This document shows, piece after piece, positions 1-10,600 of a stretch of DNA of 62,231 bases; within the stretch, counting starts at the first letter, position 1; each line of letters begins with the position of its first letter. The stretch covers positions 840,926 to 903,156 of the forward strand of contig CP070764.1 in NCBI GenBank assembly GCA_020349245.1, in the 5' to 3' direction. Position numbers and translations under genes: made by a program. Below the pieces are notes generated by a model. That model was not told the origin of the DNA, ran no database searches, and saw only the letters and a program-made list of their open reading frames with translations. Origin of the DNA: Chloroflexota bacterium. Its GTDB lineage: Bacteria > Chloroflexota > Anaerolineae > Anaerolineales > UBA4823.

Positions 1-343
1 ATAGCGTTCGTTGCCAGGCAGGTTGAAGTAATCCAGGTATGGCTGCGCAGCAGCTGCATGCCAATCGTGATTGCCGAGGCTGGGGAAGAAGCGGTTTTCT
101 TTTGCACCTTCTCCGTAGCTGCCCAAATATGGGAAGATGAATTGATGATAGAACTGGCCGATGTTTTCATCGATCGTCTCGGCCGTGCCATCCGGGTAGT
201 TGTTATCCCCGGTGGTGATGACCAGGTCGGGCTGCCAGCTCCTGACCAGGGCAGCCACATCCCCCTCCATTCGATCGCCGCTGCCGTAATCGCCAATCAC
301 CGCAAAACGCAGCGGCTGGGGGCCAGGGGTGCTGGTTGGCGGC
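1..343. repeat. Direct repeat copy 1 (phosphoesterase catalytic domain)
   Basis: This stretch matches 1111-1453 without gaps, with about 7 mismatches in 343 bases (about 98% identity). The match stops abruptly at about 343, the junction between the catalytic domain and the Thr/Pro linker. It probably continues beyond the left edge of the window. Confidence 0.95.
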
Positions 344-567
344 TTTGCGGTGGGTGATTTCGGGAGCGTGCCGGTCGGTATGGGTATCGCACTGGGGTGA
401 GCTAATGTTGAGGATGGTATTGGACTTGGATTTATTGTTGGCGGCGGGGTTCCAGTCACATCCGGAGTAGGCGTCACCAGGCTGCAGGCTGAAAACAGGA
501 TCAGCCATATCGCAGAAATCGATTTCAACAGACTTGTGCAGCCTGAGAACTTTTCAAACACCATCAT
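1..567 (-). CDS. Purple-acid-phosphatase-like secreted phosphoesterase (lipoprotein), partial
   Basis: The frame is open from ATG-ATG at 567/564 to the left window edge, so the C-terminal part is missing; 189 codons are visible. The N-terminus is a signal peptide ending in a lipobox-like FSAC (Cys28), followed by a Thr/Pro-rich linker to about residue 75. The catalytic domain then begins with GDYGSG, GDNNYPDG and GNHDW, the first metal-binding blocks of the metallophosphoesterase/purple acid phosphatase fold. From the start of that domain to the window edge it is nearly identical to the next gene (646-1674), while the signal peptide and linker are unrelated in sequence. It is probably a surface-anchored phosphomonoesterase or phosphodiesterase; the substrate is unknown. 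No strong ribosome binding site precedes the start. Confidence 0.85.
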   Translation of the reverse strand, partial: MMVFEKFSGCTSLLKSISAIWLILFSACSLVTPTPDVTGTPPPTINPSPIPSSTLAHPSAIPIPTGTLPKSPTAKPPTSTPGPQPLRFAVIGDYGSGDRMEGDVAALVRSWQPDLVITTGDNNYPDGTAETIDENIGQFYHQFIFPYLGSYGEGAKENRFFPSLGNHDWHAAAAQPYLDYFNLPGNERY

Positions 568-645
568 CTGGATTAACTGCCCCGATCAGGAATTCTAAAT
601 AAGGCTTTCCTTGGAGACATGGAGTCAGCCTGAATATTTGGTAGA

Positions 646-1674
646 TCATTTTTTGAGCTCAAAATCATCAATCACAATCCCATCACGGTTGACAAATTGA
701 ACATGGAGCATTTGTTCACTGACTTCAACCAGCATGGCGCCATGGTCCTCGTTATAGCGCACTACGCTCCCATCGATGTTATCAGGAAAGGAATAACGCG
801 AAGCACCACCCAAACCATTAACTATATATAGGATGCCATCCCTGGATATGCGCTCGTAAGTGTGATCATGGCCGGATATGACTACATCTGCACCCCATTC
901 TGCAAAAGGCCACTGCATTCTTTTAATCGATCCATGCCTTCCGGAGGAGTATGGGGGATGGTGCATGTAGACAATCTTCCAAGGACTTCCAGAATTTGAG
1001 AGTCTGGATTGCAGCCAATTCGCCTGCGTAGAACTCAATTCGGCGCCATCTGGTTCTTCTTTGTTGCTGTCCAGGGCGAAAAAATGGACGGAGCCCCAGG
1101 TAAAGTCGTAATAGCGTTCGTTGCCAGGCAGGTTGAAGTAATCCAGGTATGGCTGCGCAGCAGCTGCATGCCAATCGTGATTGCCGAGGCTGGGGAAGAA
1201 GCGGTTTTCCTGTGCACCTTCTCCGTAGCTGCCCAAATAGGGGGAGATGAATTGATGATAGAACTGGCCGATGTTTTCATCGATCGTCTCAGCCGTACCA
1301 TCCGGGTAGTTGTTATCCCCGGTGGTGATGACCAGGTCGGGCTGCCAGCTCCTGACCAGGGCAGCCACATCCCCCTCCATTCGATCGCCGCTGCCGTAAT
1401 CGCCAATCACCGCAAAACGCAGCGGCTGGGGGCCAGGTGTGCTGGTTGGCGGCAGTGCGGTGGCGATATCTGTGGGAATATCTGGCACAGGGGACAGTGC
1501 CGTTGGTTGAGGAATAGTGGCAGAAGGAGGTTCTGCGGGTGTACTTGATGACGTTGGCAGGACGGACACCAGCGTGGGCTGCACCCTACCGCTGCACGCT
1601 GCCAAGAACAGAACCCCAAAAACAAGCAGGGTAATTATCCGATTAACACTACGTATCATTCGATTTTCAACCAT
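646..1674 (-). CDS. Purple-acid-phosphatase-like secreted phosphoesterase (lipoprotein)
   Basis: The 342-residue protein has a lipoprotein signal ending in FLAAC (Cys27), a Ser/Thr/Pro linker to about residue 80, and one metallophosphoesterase domain. Metal-ligand blocks appear in order: GDYGSG, GDNNYPDG, GNHDW, MHHPPYSSG and SGHDHTYER, the arrangement of small (ACP5-type) purple acid phosphatases. The protein should sit on the outer face of the membrane and hydrolyse phosphate esters. It is the middle of three tandem paralogues on the same strand. An upstream AAGG lies rather far from ATG 1674, and a second ATG at 1659 is possible. Substrate and regulation cannot be read from the sequence. 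Confidence 0.9.
   Translation of the reverse strand: MVENRMIRSVNRIITLLVFGVLFLAACSGRVQPTLVSVLPTSSSTPAEPPSATIPQPTALSPVPDIPTDIATALPPTSTPGPQPLRFAVIGDYGSGDRMEGDVAALVRSWQPDLVITTGDNNYPDGTAETIDENIGQFYHQFISPYLGSYGEGAQENRFFPSLGNHDWHAAAAQPYLDYFNLPGNERYYDFTWGSVHFFALDSNKEEPDGAELSSTQANWLQSRLSNSGSPWKIVYMHHPPYSSGRHGSIKRMQWPFAEWGADVVISGHDHTYERISRDGILYIVNGLGGASRYSFPDNIDGSVVRYNEDHGAMLVEVSEQMLHVQFVNRDGIVIDDFELKK
1111..1453. repeat. Direct repeat copy 2 (phosphoesterase catalytic domain)
   Basis: Second copy of the repeat at 1-343, offset by exactly 1110 bases, which keeps the reading frame. It covers the start of the catalytic domain of the 646-1674 gene up to the linker. Confidence 0.95.
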
Positions 1675-1716
1675 ATCCAGATTAGCCTTTGGTCGTATCC
1701 TTCCGGAGATTTAATC

Positions 1717-2763
1717 TTAATTGGGTGTTGCGCTTTGATTTGGAACGTATTCGTACAAAACAGGTTTGACCAGCTCCAGGCTATCGATCAAGTTTCCTTC
1801 ACGGTTGATGAATTCGAAGCGTATCTGAAACCGGCTGGCAGAGACCAGCATGGCACCAAAATTCTCATTGTAGCGCAGCTGACTTCCCTCCACAATTTCA
1901 CTAAATTCATACCTGGACCTGCCGCCCAATCCGTTGACAAAATAGAAGATGCCCTCCCGGGAAATGCGTTCATAAGTATGATCATGGCCTGATAAGACTG
2001 CATCGACACCCCAATCTGCAAATGGCCATTGCATCCTGGGGGTTGACCCGTGAAGGCCTGAAGAGAACGGGGGATGGTGCATGTAGACGATTTTCCATAC
2101 GCTCTCAGATTCTGTTATCCGGGATTTTAACCAATCAGCCTGAATAGAATCAATATCCGCGCCATCTGGCTCTTCCAAAACACTATTCAAGACGAAGAAA
2201 TGCAGGGGTCCTTTCCTGAATTCATAATAACGTTCATTGCCAGGTAACGTGAAATAATCCTGGTACGGAATAGGTCCAGTTGTCGGCCAATCGTGATTGC
2301 CCAGGCTGGGGAAAAAGCGGTTTTCCAACCCTCCTTCCCCATAGCCACCCAGATATGGATATATGTACTCATGGAAAAATTGACCAATATTCTTGTCAAT
2401 GGTCCCTGCTGACCCTTCAGGGTAGTTATTATCACCCGTGGTGAGGATGAAATCTGGATTCCAGCTGTTAACCATGGCAGCCACATCCGCCTCCTCGATG
2501 CTTCCGCTACCGTAATCACCGATGACTGCAAAACGGAGTGTGGAATAATAACTGATTTCTTTGGAAACATAAGGTAAATATGCAGATCCTGGAGAAGCAA
2601 GCATTGCCTGCGGCGAGAGATTCTCCCTTTCAGCTCCTCCTTTTTGAGAGAACACTGCCCCGTGAACAAAAGAGCCCGATATTCGTCCAGCAAAAAGAAA
2701 GACGACCAACAAATATACTGCTGTAAATTTCTTGGCGCGTAATGATGGGTAGCTGCCTTTCAT
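1717..2763 (-). CDS. Purple-acid-phosphatase-like secreted phosphoesterase, third paralogue
   Basis: The 348-residue protein has the same metal-binding blocks as its two neighbours (GDYGSG, GDNNYPEG, GNHDW, MHHPPFSSG, SGHDHTYER) but is clearly more diverged. Its N-terminus has a hydrophobic signal (about residues 12-30) without a lipobox cysteine, so it may be released or stay membrane-anchored rather than lipidated. Its start overlaps the stop of the sugar dehydrogenase gene upstream by 4 bases, so the two are probably co-transcribed and translationally coupled. The linkage suggests a shared role in external nutrient processing, but that is inference. Confidence 0.9.
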   Translation of the reverse strand: MKGSYPSLRAKKFTAVYLLVVFLFAGRISGSFVHGAVFSQKGGAERENLSPQAMLASPGSAYLPYVSKEISYYSTLRFAVIGDYGSGSIEEADVAAMVNSWNPDFILTTGDNNYPEGSAGTIDKNIGQFFHEYIYPYLGGYGEGGLENRFFPSLGNHDWPTTGPIPYQDYFTLPGNERYYEFRKGPLHFFVLNSVLEEPDGADIDSIQADWLKSRITESESVWKIVYMHHPPFSSGLHGSTPRMQWPFADWGVDAVLSGHDHTYERISREGIFYFVNGLGGRSRYEFSEIVEGSQLRYNENFGAMLVSASRFQIRFEFINREGNLIDSLELVKPVLYEYVPNQSATPN

Positions 2764-4100
2764 CTCTTTATCAGCTTGAATAAACTACCCCCATAATCGA
2801 CGTAATAAATCTCGCCAAGCTCATCCTCACCAAAGGAAGTGATATTGGAACCTGTCTGGTAGAGCTGCAAATTCTGCCAACTCCCATCTTCTGCCTGGAA
2901 TAATCCCCAGATAAAACCAGACCCGTAATCCCCGTAGAAATATACCCCCTGCCATTCGGGAAGCTGTTCACCCCTGTATACCAGGCCACCGATCACCGAA
3001 TATCCTTGATCGCGGCCGTATTCTGTCACCGGATCTACCAAGGGAACATTTTCAGGCGGAGGTGAAGATGAATAAGCATGTGCCCCTTCTCTGTAATTCC
3101 AGCCGAAATTAACTCCGCCAGGACTTCCTCCAGGAAGATAATCTATCTCTTCCCAGGAACCCTGGCCAACGTCACCGATAAAAAGATCTCCGCTTGATCG
3201 GTCAATGGAAAATCGCCAGGGATTTCGTAAACCAGTCACCCACACTTCGGCGGCTCCCCCGCCCATGACGAAAGGATTATCTGGCGGGATGGCATAAGAA
3301 TCCCCCTGATTAACATCCAAGCGCAGCAGCTTACCCAGGAGCACATCCGTGTTTTGAGCGTTATTGAGCGGATCACCACCACTTCCACCATCTCCCAATC
3401 CAATATAAAGGTAACCATCCGTGCCAAATGCCAAGCTTCCCCCATTATGATTGGCGAAGGGTTGTTCGACGGTGAGCAGCTTGACTTCCCTGGATGGGTC
3501 AACAAAGCTTTCTTCAGCGGAAACTTGAAAGCGGGATACGGTTGTGTTGCCGTTGACATCAGTGTAATTTACAAAGAAATACCCATTTTGGCTGAATTCT
3601 GGATGAAAAGCCAATCCCAATAAACCCCGCTCACCGCAGCAGCTGACTCGATCGCGGATATCCAGGAAAGGTTCAGCCAGCAGATTATTATCGCTAATTA
3701 TTCGGATCAACCCTAATTGCTCAATGGCAAACAAGCGTCCAGATCCATCCCCGGCGTTTGTGAGACCAATTGGCTGATTCAACCCACTAAGAACTAACTC
3801 CCAGGCATAAATCCCGGAATCGGGGAATTGAATGAGATTTTGGACCTCACTCGTCGGGGTATGGGAGGGAGAGGGCGAAGCAGAGAATGTCGCCACAGCA
3901 GGGATTTCATCCACTGTAGGTTGAGGAGTATCCGTAGGTGAAGGCAATTCCTCAACTGGTGACTCAGTGCTTGGAAAATCGCCACCCGGAAATTGAGTTG
4001 GACTCAATTGAGTTATGTTCTGGGTTTGTTCAGCGCCAGGACCCCCACAAGCCGATATCACCAGCATTAAAATGCTGGCGTATACAAATAAGCGTTTCAA
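2760..4100 (-). CDS. PQQ-dependent sugar dehydrogenase family lipoprotein
   Basis: The 446-residue protein has a lipobox (VISAC, Cys18) and a Ser/Thr/Pro-rich linker to about residue 95. A glucose/sorbosone dehydrogenase six-bladed beta-propeller follows. Recognisable blocks are GLTNAGDGSGRLFAIEQ, GERGLLGLAFHPEF, ANHNGGSLAFG, YIGLGDGGSGGDP and the late GLRNPWRFSID. Members of the family oxidise aldoses outside the cytoplasm using pyrroloquinoline quinone; some are sugar-binding proteins without that activity. No PQQ biosynthesis gene lies in the window, so cofactor use is unproven. The gene is first in a two-gene unit with the phosphoesterase at 1717-2763. Confidence 0.88.
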   Translation of the reverse strand: MKRLFVYASILMLVISACGGPGAEQTQNITQLSPTQFPGGDFPSTESPVEELPSPTDTPQPTVDEIPAVATFSASPSPSHTPTSEVQNLIQFPDSGIYAWELVLSGLNQPIGLTNAGDGSGRLFAIEQLGLIRIISDNNLLAEPFLDIRDRVSCCGERGLLGLAFHPEFSQNGYFFVNYTDVNGNTTVSRFQVSAEESFVDPSREVKLLTVEQPFANHNGGSLAFGTDGYLYIGLGDGGSGGDPLNNAQNTDVLLGKLLRLDVNQGDSYAIPPDNPFVMGGGAAEVWVTGLRNPWRFSIDRSSGDLFIGDVGQGSWEEIDYLPGGSPGGVNFGWNYREGAHAYSSSPPPENVPLVDPVTEYGRDQGYSVIGGLVYRGEQLPEWQGVYFYGDYGSGFIWGLFQAEDGSWQNLQLYQTGSNITSFGEDELGEIYYVDYGGSLFKLIKR

Positions 4101-4126
4101 GTAATCCTCGATTGTGAATCCTTTGT

Positions 4127-4486
4127 CTACTCCTCTTCCGTGAACTCCGCATCCACAATATCTTCATCATCAATCTGCTGTGGATCATGCCATTGACCTG
4201 GGACAGTTCCAGCCAGAGCTGCCCGATGTTCTTCAACCACATCCTGCGGGCAGAGCTCGACAAATATAAACAAACCAAAGCCGATGATAGCTGCATCATC
4301 GATGGGCCCAATGATCAAATCGGGAATGAGCAGGTAAAGCACTGTGCCAACCGGGATCAGTTTTAAAAACGGATTCACCCGCGGATCACGGATCAGACGA
4401 AAGACGAGTTTAAAGTGATTGGAAATATCGTTGAATACGCCCCCACCTCCAGTGCTGATCACTGATCTTTTATTTTTGTCAGACAT
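4127..4486 (-). CDS. DUF1232 (YkvA-like) small membrane protein
   Basis: The protein has 119 residues from ATG 4486, which is preceded by GAGGGAATT as ribosome binding site; a longer frame from 4537 has no good site. It carries the DUF1232 core: a hydrophobic stretch, then PDLIIGPIDDAAIIGFG, matching the family pattern of a proline-aspartate step followed by an Asp-Asp pair and a second hydrophobic segment. The C-terminus is acidic. Family function is not established. It lies 26 bases upstream of the sugar dehydrogenase gene, in the same direction. Confidence 0.75.
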   Translation of the reverse strand: MSDKNKRSVISTGGGGVFNDISNHFKLVFRLIRDPRVNPFLKLIPVGTVLYLLIPDLIIGPIDDAAIIGFGLFIFVELCPQDVVEEHRAALAGTVPGQWHDPQQIDDEDIVDAEFTEEE

Positions 4487-4537
4487 AATTCCCTCAATTA
4501 TTGTTTCACCTGGCGTTTCAGAACCAGGTCCAAGCAC

Positions 4538-4629
4538 AATCAGCGATTTTTATTTTCAGGATGGTTATCAAGATTTGTTTGTAATAGGCTTATTAACCAA
4601 CATGGATTTCTGAATGAAAATCGCTGATT
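4538..4629. repeat. Spaced inverted repeat between the alpha-2-macroglobulin and DUF1232 genes
   Basis: Perfect 13-base arms AATCAGCGATTTT (4538-4550) and AAAATCGCTGATT (4617-4629) enclose 66 bases. The interior has a second imperfect inverted repeat (ATGGTTA near 4561; TAACC near 4596). Its position just after the alpha-2-macroglobulin stop suggests a structured 3' end or a decayed small mobile repeat. No target-site duplication is visible. Confidence 0.6.
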
Positions 4630-4676
4630 TTCCTGCCTATTATAGGAGAAGAACCTCGAGAACGAAAGAGGATTAA

Positions 4677-7600
4677 TTAATCAATAATCTCAAACAGCTC
4701 ACCTGCGCTGGTACCTTGAACTTCTGGGAAATAACTCTGGAAAGCCTGTGCAGGAATGACACGATATTCTCCCGGATGAACAGTAAAAAACTGATAAGTT
4801 AACTCGTATGTCCCCGGGGGCAATTCATCCACCGCCCAAGAAATTCGGTCATCATATATTCGCGGAGAACCAAAATGCCACCAACCCAAACCGCGTTCGA
4901 ACGACGCTTGCAGGTCGAATTCTTGAACAGAACTTTGTTGGCTGGTTTGCAGACTCAGGTCTACAAGTTCCGCCCCTGCTGGAATATAGTCCTCCACCAC
5001 GAGATAATATGATGTCTCTGGGATGGTAAGCGTCAAGCGGACGGTGACTAATTCGTTATTCGCTGCCTGTCCATTCAATTGGCAGGTCTCCTCTGAACAG
5101 GCGCCATTGGAGGAGAAATATGCCCTGGAAATATTAATTCCCTTATTCAACGGGGAGACATCTTCAACAGGTTGATAAACATTAAGATGGGCGTTGTAAT
5201 ACAGCCTGCCTGAACCCTCACCACGTTGCAACAACAGGGCATTGGGATTTGCAGTATACATGCTGGACATGGGTGCTTTGGCTTCAACAGGGGTGAGTTG
5301 AGAGGCACCACTTGCTTCACCAGCAACCAGTGGGAAATCATTTAAGGTTGCTGAATAGTCAAAATCGCCGCTCAGTTCCCCTGTTCCTTTCATCACCTCA
5401 GCGAGTGCGATCAACGTCCAGGAAGTTTCGTAGGTAGATACCCAAGCGCTAGATGCATCCCGGTGAGCCATTAAATAGCGTAGAGCATCAGCCACCAAGG
5501 GGGAGGCTGGATCATGTTGGGCAAGAGCGTACAGCACAACCGCTGTGGATTGAATTGTGGTGCTCATGTTCTGCCAGCTCGGTTCGAGATTCTCCCAATG
5601 AACACCTGTTGCAGTACGGTTCGCGCTACTTTGCAAATCTGAGTAGAGAGTTTGTATGCGCTCATCTCCAGGGGCTATGCTTTCGAAAGCTAAGGCAAGC
5701 AGAGCCTGTGCCCAAGGATTCAACTGCGAGCGCACAGAAAATAGACTCGTGAGCCCGGCAAGATCCTCTTCTCCTACTTCGGCTAAAACATAATGGGTGA
5801 ATGCCAGGCGATCATACTGCCAAGTTTCGGTAAGCATCTTGACCGTTGGCAACGAAGCCTGTAAGTAGTTGCGTGCCGAAGCAATTGTGTTCGCATCAAT
5901 TTCCACCCCGGCTTTCTGGGCACGGAGGAAACTGAAGAGCACGTATGCCGTGATGTGGGGATCACTCTGATCACCTTTCCACCAACCCCAACCTCCATCC
6001 TGATTTTGACTGCTGGTTAATTGCAAAATCGAGGGCTCCAATGTATCTTCTAACCGGGCTTGCAAATCGGGCTCTTCAAGCCCAAATTCCTGGATCAGGC
6101 GGAATGTTTCCAAATTGGGTAAGAAGCGTGAAACCGATTGTTCAGCATTAAGATTCGGGATGAATTCAAGCGCTTCTAAAGCACTTAGCATTGCAGCGCC
6201 CAGGGACGGTGCCATCTCCACTTCTAATTCACCACCAGTCGGCTCAAAGGAACGTGGCAAGCTGACCAACTCCAGCTTTTCACCCTCCTCATCCAGGATA
6301 CCGGATGTGCCAAATGTCTGGGGAGCAGCATATCTCAATACAGGAATTTCACCGGCGACCGGGCGACTAGCGTCCTGCAGTTCGCCTGCATTTGCCATGA
6401 AGAGCAGATCAACACTCGGTAAATCCTCAACGGTGCCCCACCATTCGATCCGTTCCCTGCCTCCAGGAGGAAGCATTACTACTTGGTGGGCAAGATTCGG
6501 CTCATCAAGCGCAAAACCGCTTTCCTGCAGGGATACATCCACCTGCAGCTCACCGGTGGTGTTATTGTGAATGATGGCTGCCACAAGTGCATGATCCCCG
6601 TGGACGAAAAAGCGCGGGGTAACCGGGCGCACCAGCAAATCTTTTGTGCTCACGACTTCGATGGTATCCTGGCCGACGAGTGTATCCGTGGTAACGCCCC
6701 GTGCATCCAGCTGCCAAGTGGTAACATTATCTGGCAAAGTCAGCTCCACCTGAGCTTCGCCATCTGCGTTGGTGAGGATGGTCGCATTCCAATACGCAGT
6801 ATCCAGAAATTCCTCCCGCAACTGGATCGGTGGAGCGGGTTCACCACCTCCACCACCCCCGATCCCCTCTGGCAGGAAGTTTTCCCGCCTGGTCAAGGCT
6901 GCCAAGCTCAAGCTGGTTCTCACGCCAAGCCCTTGTTCATTATAAAAAGCCGGTACAATTTCAGGCGAATTCGCCTCTGCAAGAGCCAATACGGCCAGAT
7001 CAACCACAGAGATTGAAAATTCACCCTGCACTGGTTTCCCATCTGCATCTGTAACCAACAAGTTCATCAGGAGGTTTCCACCCGGTTCTAGACTAACCGG
7101 GTCACTCGTCAATGAAACCTGCAAAGTATGTGCCACCGGGTTTACAGGTAGCAGGAGATATCCCTGGCGGAAATCCAGATCGCCCGAATCCCCTCCTTGG
7201 AGCAGAGTCACAGAAACATAGACATTGGGTGCCTGCTCATCAGCAAGGGAAACCGGAATTTGCATCCCGGAACCGCTGATTTGGAGTATCTGATATTCGG
7301 AAACCATACCGCGTTCGATGGTAACTAAAGCGACCGCATCCTCACCAAGCGGATTAGGAACAAACACCTGCGCAGTTTCATTTGGCTGGTAAGTATCTTT
7401 GTCAGCAGTAAGCCGTAGCTGCTGGTTGGACATCGCTGGCCAAACCGCTTGGCCAGGACCCCCTACCCATATAATCAGCTGCGTCACCACTCCTTCACCT
7501 GATTTCTCTGTCCCACTTACCTGGACCAGATAGGTTCCCGGTTCAGATGGAATAAATGCAATCCGTGCTTTCCCATCCACACCTGTGACAAATTCAGTAC

Positions 7601-10600
7601 TGCCCGCTTGGGTATATTGGGGCTCAAACGTTGGGTATCCAGGAAAATCTCCTGGTTGCGAATCGATCCGTTCCCAGACAACCTTGCTGTATTCGGCCGA
7701 CAATTCCTGCTCCCCTGCTGGATTTTGATCCAAATCTACTACTTGCACTTCAAAACTAAACTCCATGCCTGCCTGCCCGGACCAAATGTCCGGTTTTACG
7801 CCGATATACATTTCTCCAGGATTCGCAATGAGATCGGAGCGAGCACTGACTGGCAGTCCGCTCTCATCGGTCAGCGTCGCTTCAAGGATATAGCGGGACC
7901 GTTGATCAGATTCTGGTATGGCTTCAGTTACTGTGAAATTTCCTGAGGCATCAGTCAACCCCTCCCCTTGGGAGATTTGCTCTTGGAAACCGGTCGGCAA
8001 ATAACCAAACATACCCGATAGCCATCGTGTATCTGCTTTTCCTACCTGATATCCGGGTATATAGAAATTTTCTGGAGAACGGTACAGTGTCCAGCTCAGG
8101 GGCACATCACCAGCTGGAGCCCCAAAAAAATAATTTGCAGATATGGTACCCGTTATATTCTCCCCCGCCAATACCTGCTCAACAGGGAAAGATACCTTGA
8201 CATCGATCTCGGGTTTCCGGTATTCCGCAACCTGGAAAGATACGCTCGAATAATTTACCTCCTCGCTACTGAAGCGGTAGGTACCAGGCTGTAAATCCTC
8301 GGCTAATTTATAAAATCCGTGGGCTGTACCATATTCCGAAAGTGGAAGGTCTAATGTCGCGATTTGTTCTCCAAAATCGTTGAACAAATTTAGGATTAAA
8401 TTCGATTTATCCGGCAGATCGTAGCGCCCGTTATACGCCTGGCGCACAATAGCCCTGAAATGGACACTTTGCCCGGGCCGGTAAATGGGGCGGTCGGTAT
8501 ACAGATATGCTTCGAGATGAGGGGGTCTCAGATCCGTCCAGTAGCCAAAATTGCCTGGATGTAATCCTTGGTTCCAACTGGAAAGTGCGGCAGAAAAATT
8601 TTCCTGACCTGGTTCGCCAAGGATCGCATAGGTAATTCCATAAATGTCTTCGATCTCTTGGACGGGAATATCACTGAGGAACACCCCTTCTGGGTCAGTT
8701 TGACCCTGGGCAAGGCTTGCCCCTCGCTCAGAATAGATGGTCACCGGCACATTCTCCACTGCTGAACCATCTCGTAAGTTCACAGCCCAGGTGAGCACAT
8801 CTTTCGCGCTTAATTTCAGTGTCGTATTGATATCGCTGACGATGAGCAAGTAAGGTCCAGGATATATAAAATCGAAGTCAACGTTAAATCGCAGCGAGTA
8901 AATACCGGGGGCTAATGGTCCGCCATCCAACGAGAGTGGCAGCTCAACAGGTGTGCTCTGATTCCTGGGGATTTCCAATTCGTGCAACAGGGTGAGTTCC
9001 CTTTCCGGACGATAAGCCTGGCGCATTTCATAATTATCCGGAGCGAGCAACCGCTGAAAATCTTCCAAGGGCACCTCTCCAAGAGAGTATGAGAACTGGT
9101 CCAGATTTGTAACTTGAAGAATGACACTCGACTGCTCGGGTGTCAGGAATAAGACATCCGAACCGATCCCAATCATCAAAGCCGGATCCAAGGGGGTCGT
9201 GCGAAAATTGAGAATGTATTCCTGACCCAGGCGGCCGTTCCATTTATCAGGAAGGTTAGGTGAAATGGTCAGTGTATAAGCAGTCTCTGGTTCGAAATAA
9301 CCGCTAATCCAGATCGTATTGTCTTCCTCATACACGTATGCCCCCATATCCGGGATACTCGGCGTGAGGGTAAGAAACTGCAAGACATTTTTTGACTTGA
9401 TTGGAGAATTAAATTCTACTGCAACACTGCTATAGATATCTTTCTGTCCATTGTTTCCTGGATCACTTTTAATCACGGCCAGCTGAGGTATCGTCCTAAA
9501 GGATGTCTTGAAAGCTGATCTAATTTGTGAACCACCGCCGGATAGGGCTTGCTCACCAAGCTCAAAAGAATAGATTTGGTCGCGTTTTAGCAGGCTCTCT
9601 GGAGTAAAAGTGAATTCTGTTAAATCATCATTCCAGGTGAATTTCCCATCGATGGGGGTGTCATTCGCTTCCCTTAATACAAACTCACCTTCGACACTGT
9701 CCGGATCCATGGGCTGGTTAAATACCAGTTGAATTTCTGCATCCAGGTTCACATCGACGACATCACTGCCAGGCTCAACGGAAAGCAATCGGGGTTCCAC
9801 GGTTGTAAACGACCAAGCTTGTGAGTCTTGTAAAGGACTCCCATCCAGGCTGGTCAGTTCATTGTTGAGGTTTACTGTGTACTCGATCCCGCCCGCCAGT
9901 GAAGGTTCAGGGAAAAACATGTAGGTGCTGGTGTTGATCCACTCCCCACGCCCTTGCGAATTGGGCAGTAGTGAAAAGCCTGCAGGCTTTTCACCTGCCT
10001 GCTCACCTAACGGTACGACGGGGCGATTGAAGGTAGCGATAATTGCTGCCGATGGATCGACTTCGCTTGAACCCGCTTCTGGCAATCCCTGGGCGAGATT
10101 CAAATAACCAGCTGTTGAAAAAACAAGATTGATGGGTTCAACCAATGATAATCCATTGGCAGCTTTAGCCTGGATATCGATCTGTAGGTTTAGCTGCGAT
10201 TCAGGAGGTAAGGGTTGATCGGGAGTGAATTCCAGAGTCGAATCATTCACCCAGTTAATACTGCCGCGAGGGCCTGAAAAAGCAGCTTCCACAGAAGTAT
10301 GGTCCATCGCCTGGTTGAAATAGAGGGTTAGCGACTCTTCAAGACCGATCTCGGAGTCAGAAGATGGTTCACTTTCTACAAGGTCCGGAGGAAATGGTCG
10401 GGGGGTTGGAGTGGCAACAGCAGGAACTGTTGCTGTCGCACTTTCCACGATTTCCTGGGAGGGAGAAGCGGTGGGAGTTTCAGCTTCTTCGGTTGGGACT
10501 GAACACGCGCCTATAACCAGCACGAGGCCAATAATCAGCAGAAATAGCCAGTAGCGTCTCATACGAACCTTCACAGACTGCGGCTTTTGATCAGATTTTC

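Noticed and set aside
1..1453. Mobile element as cause of the 343-base repeat
   Set aside because: There is no transposase, terminal inverted repeat or target duplication; the repeat is coding and in frame in both copies.
1009..1548. 179-residue frame opposite the phosphoesterase gene
   Set aside because: It is antisense to a well-supported coding region and is repeated only because the phosphoesterase DNA is repeated.
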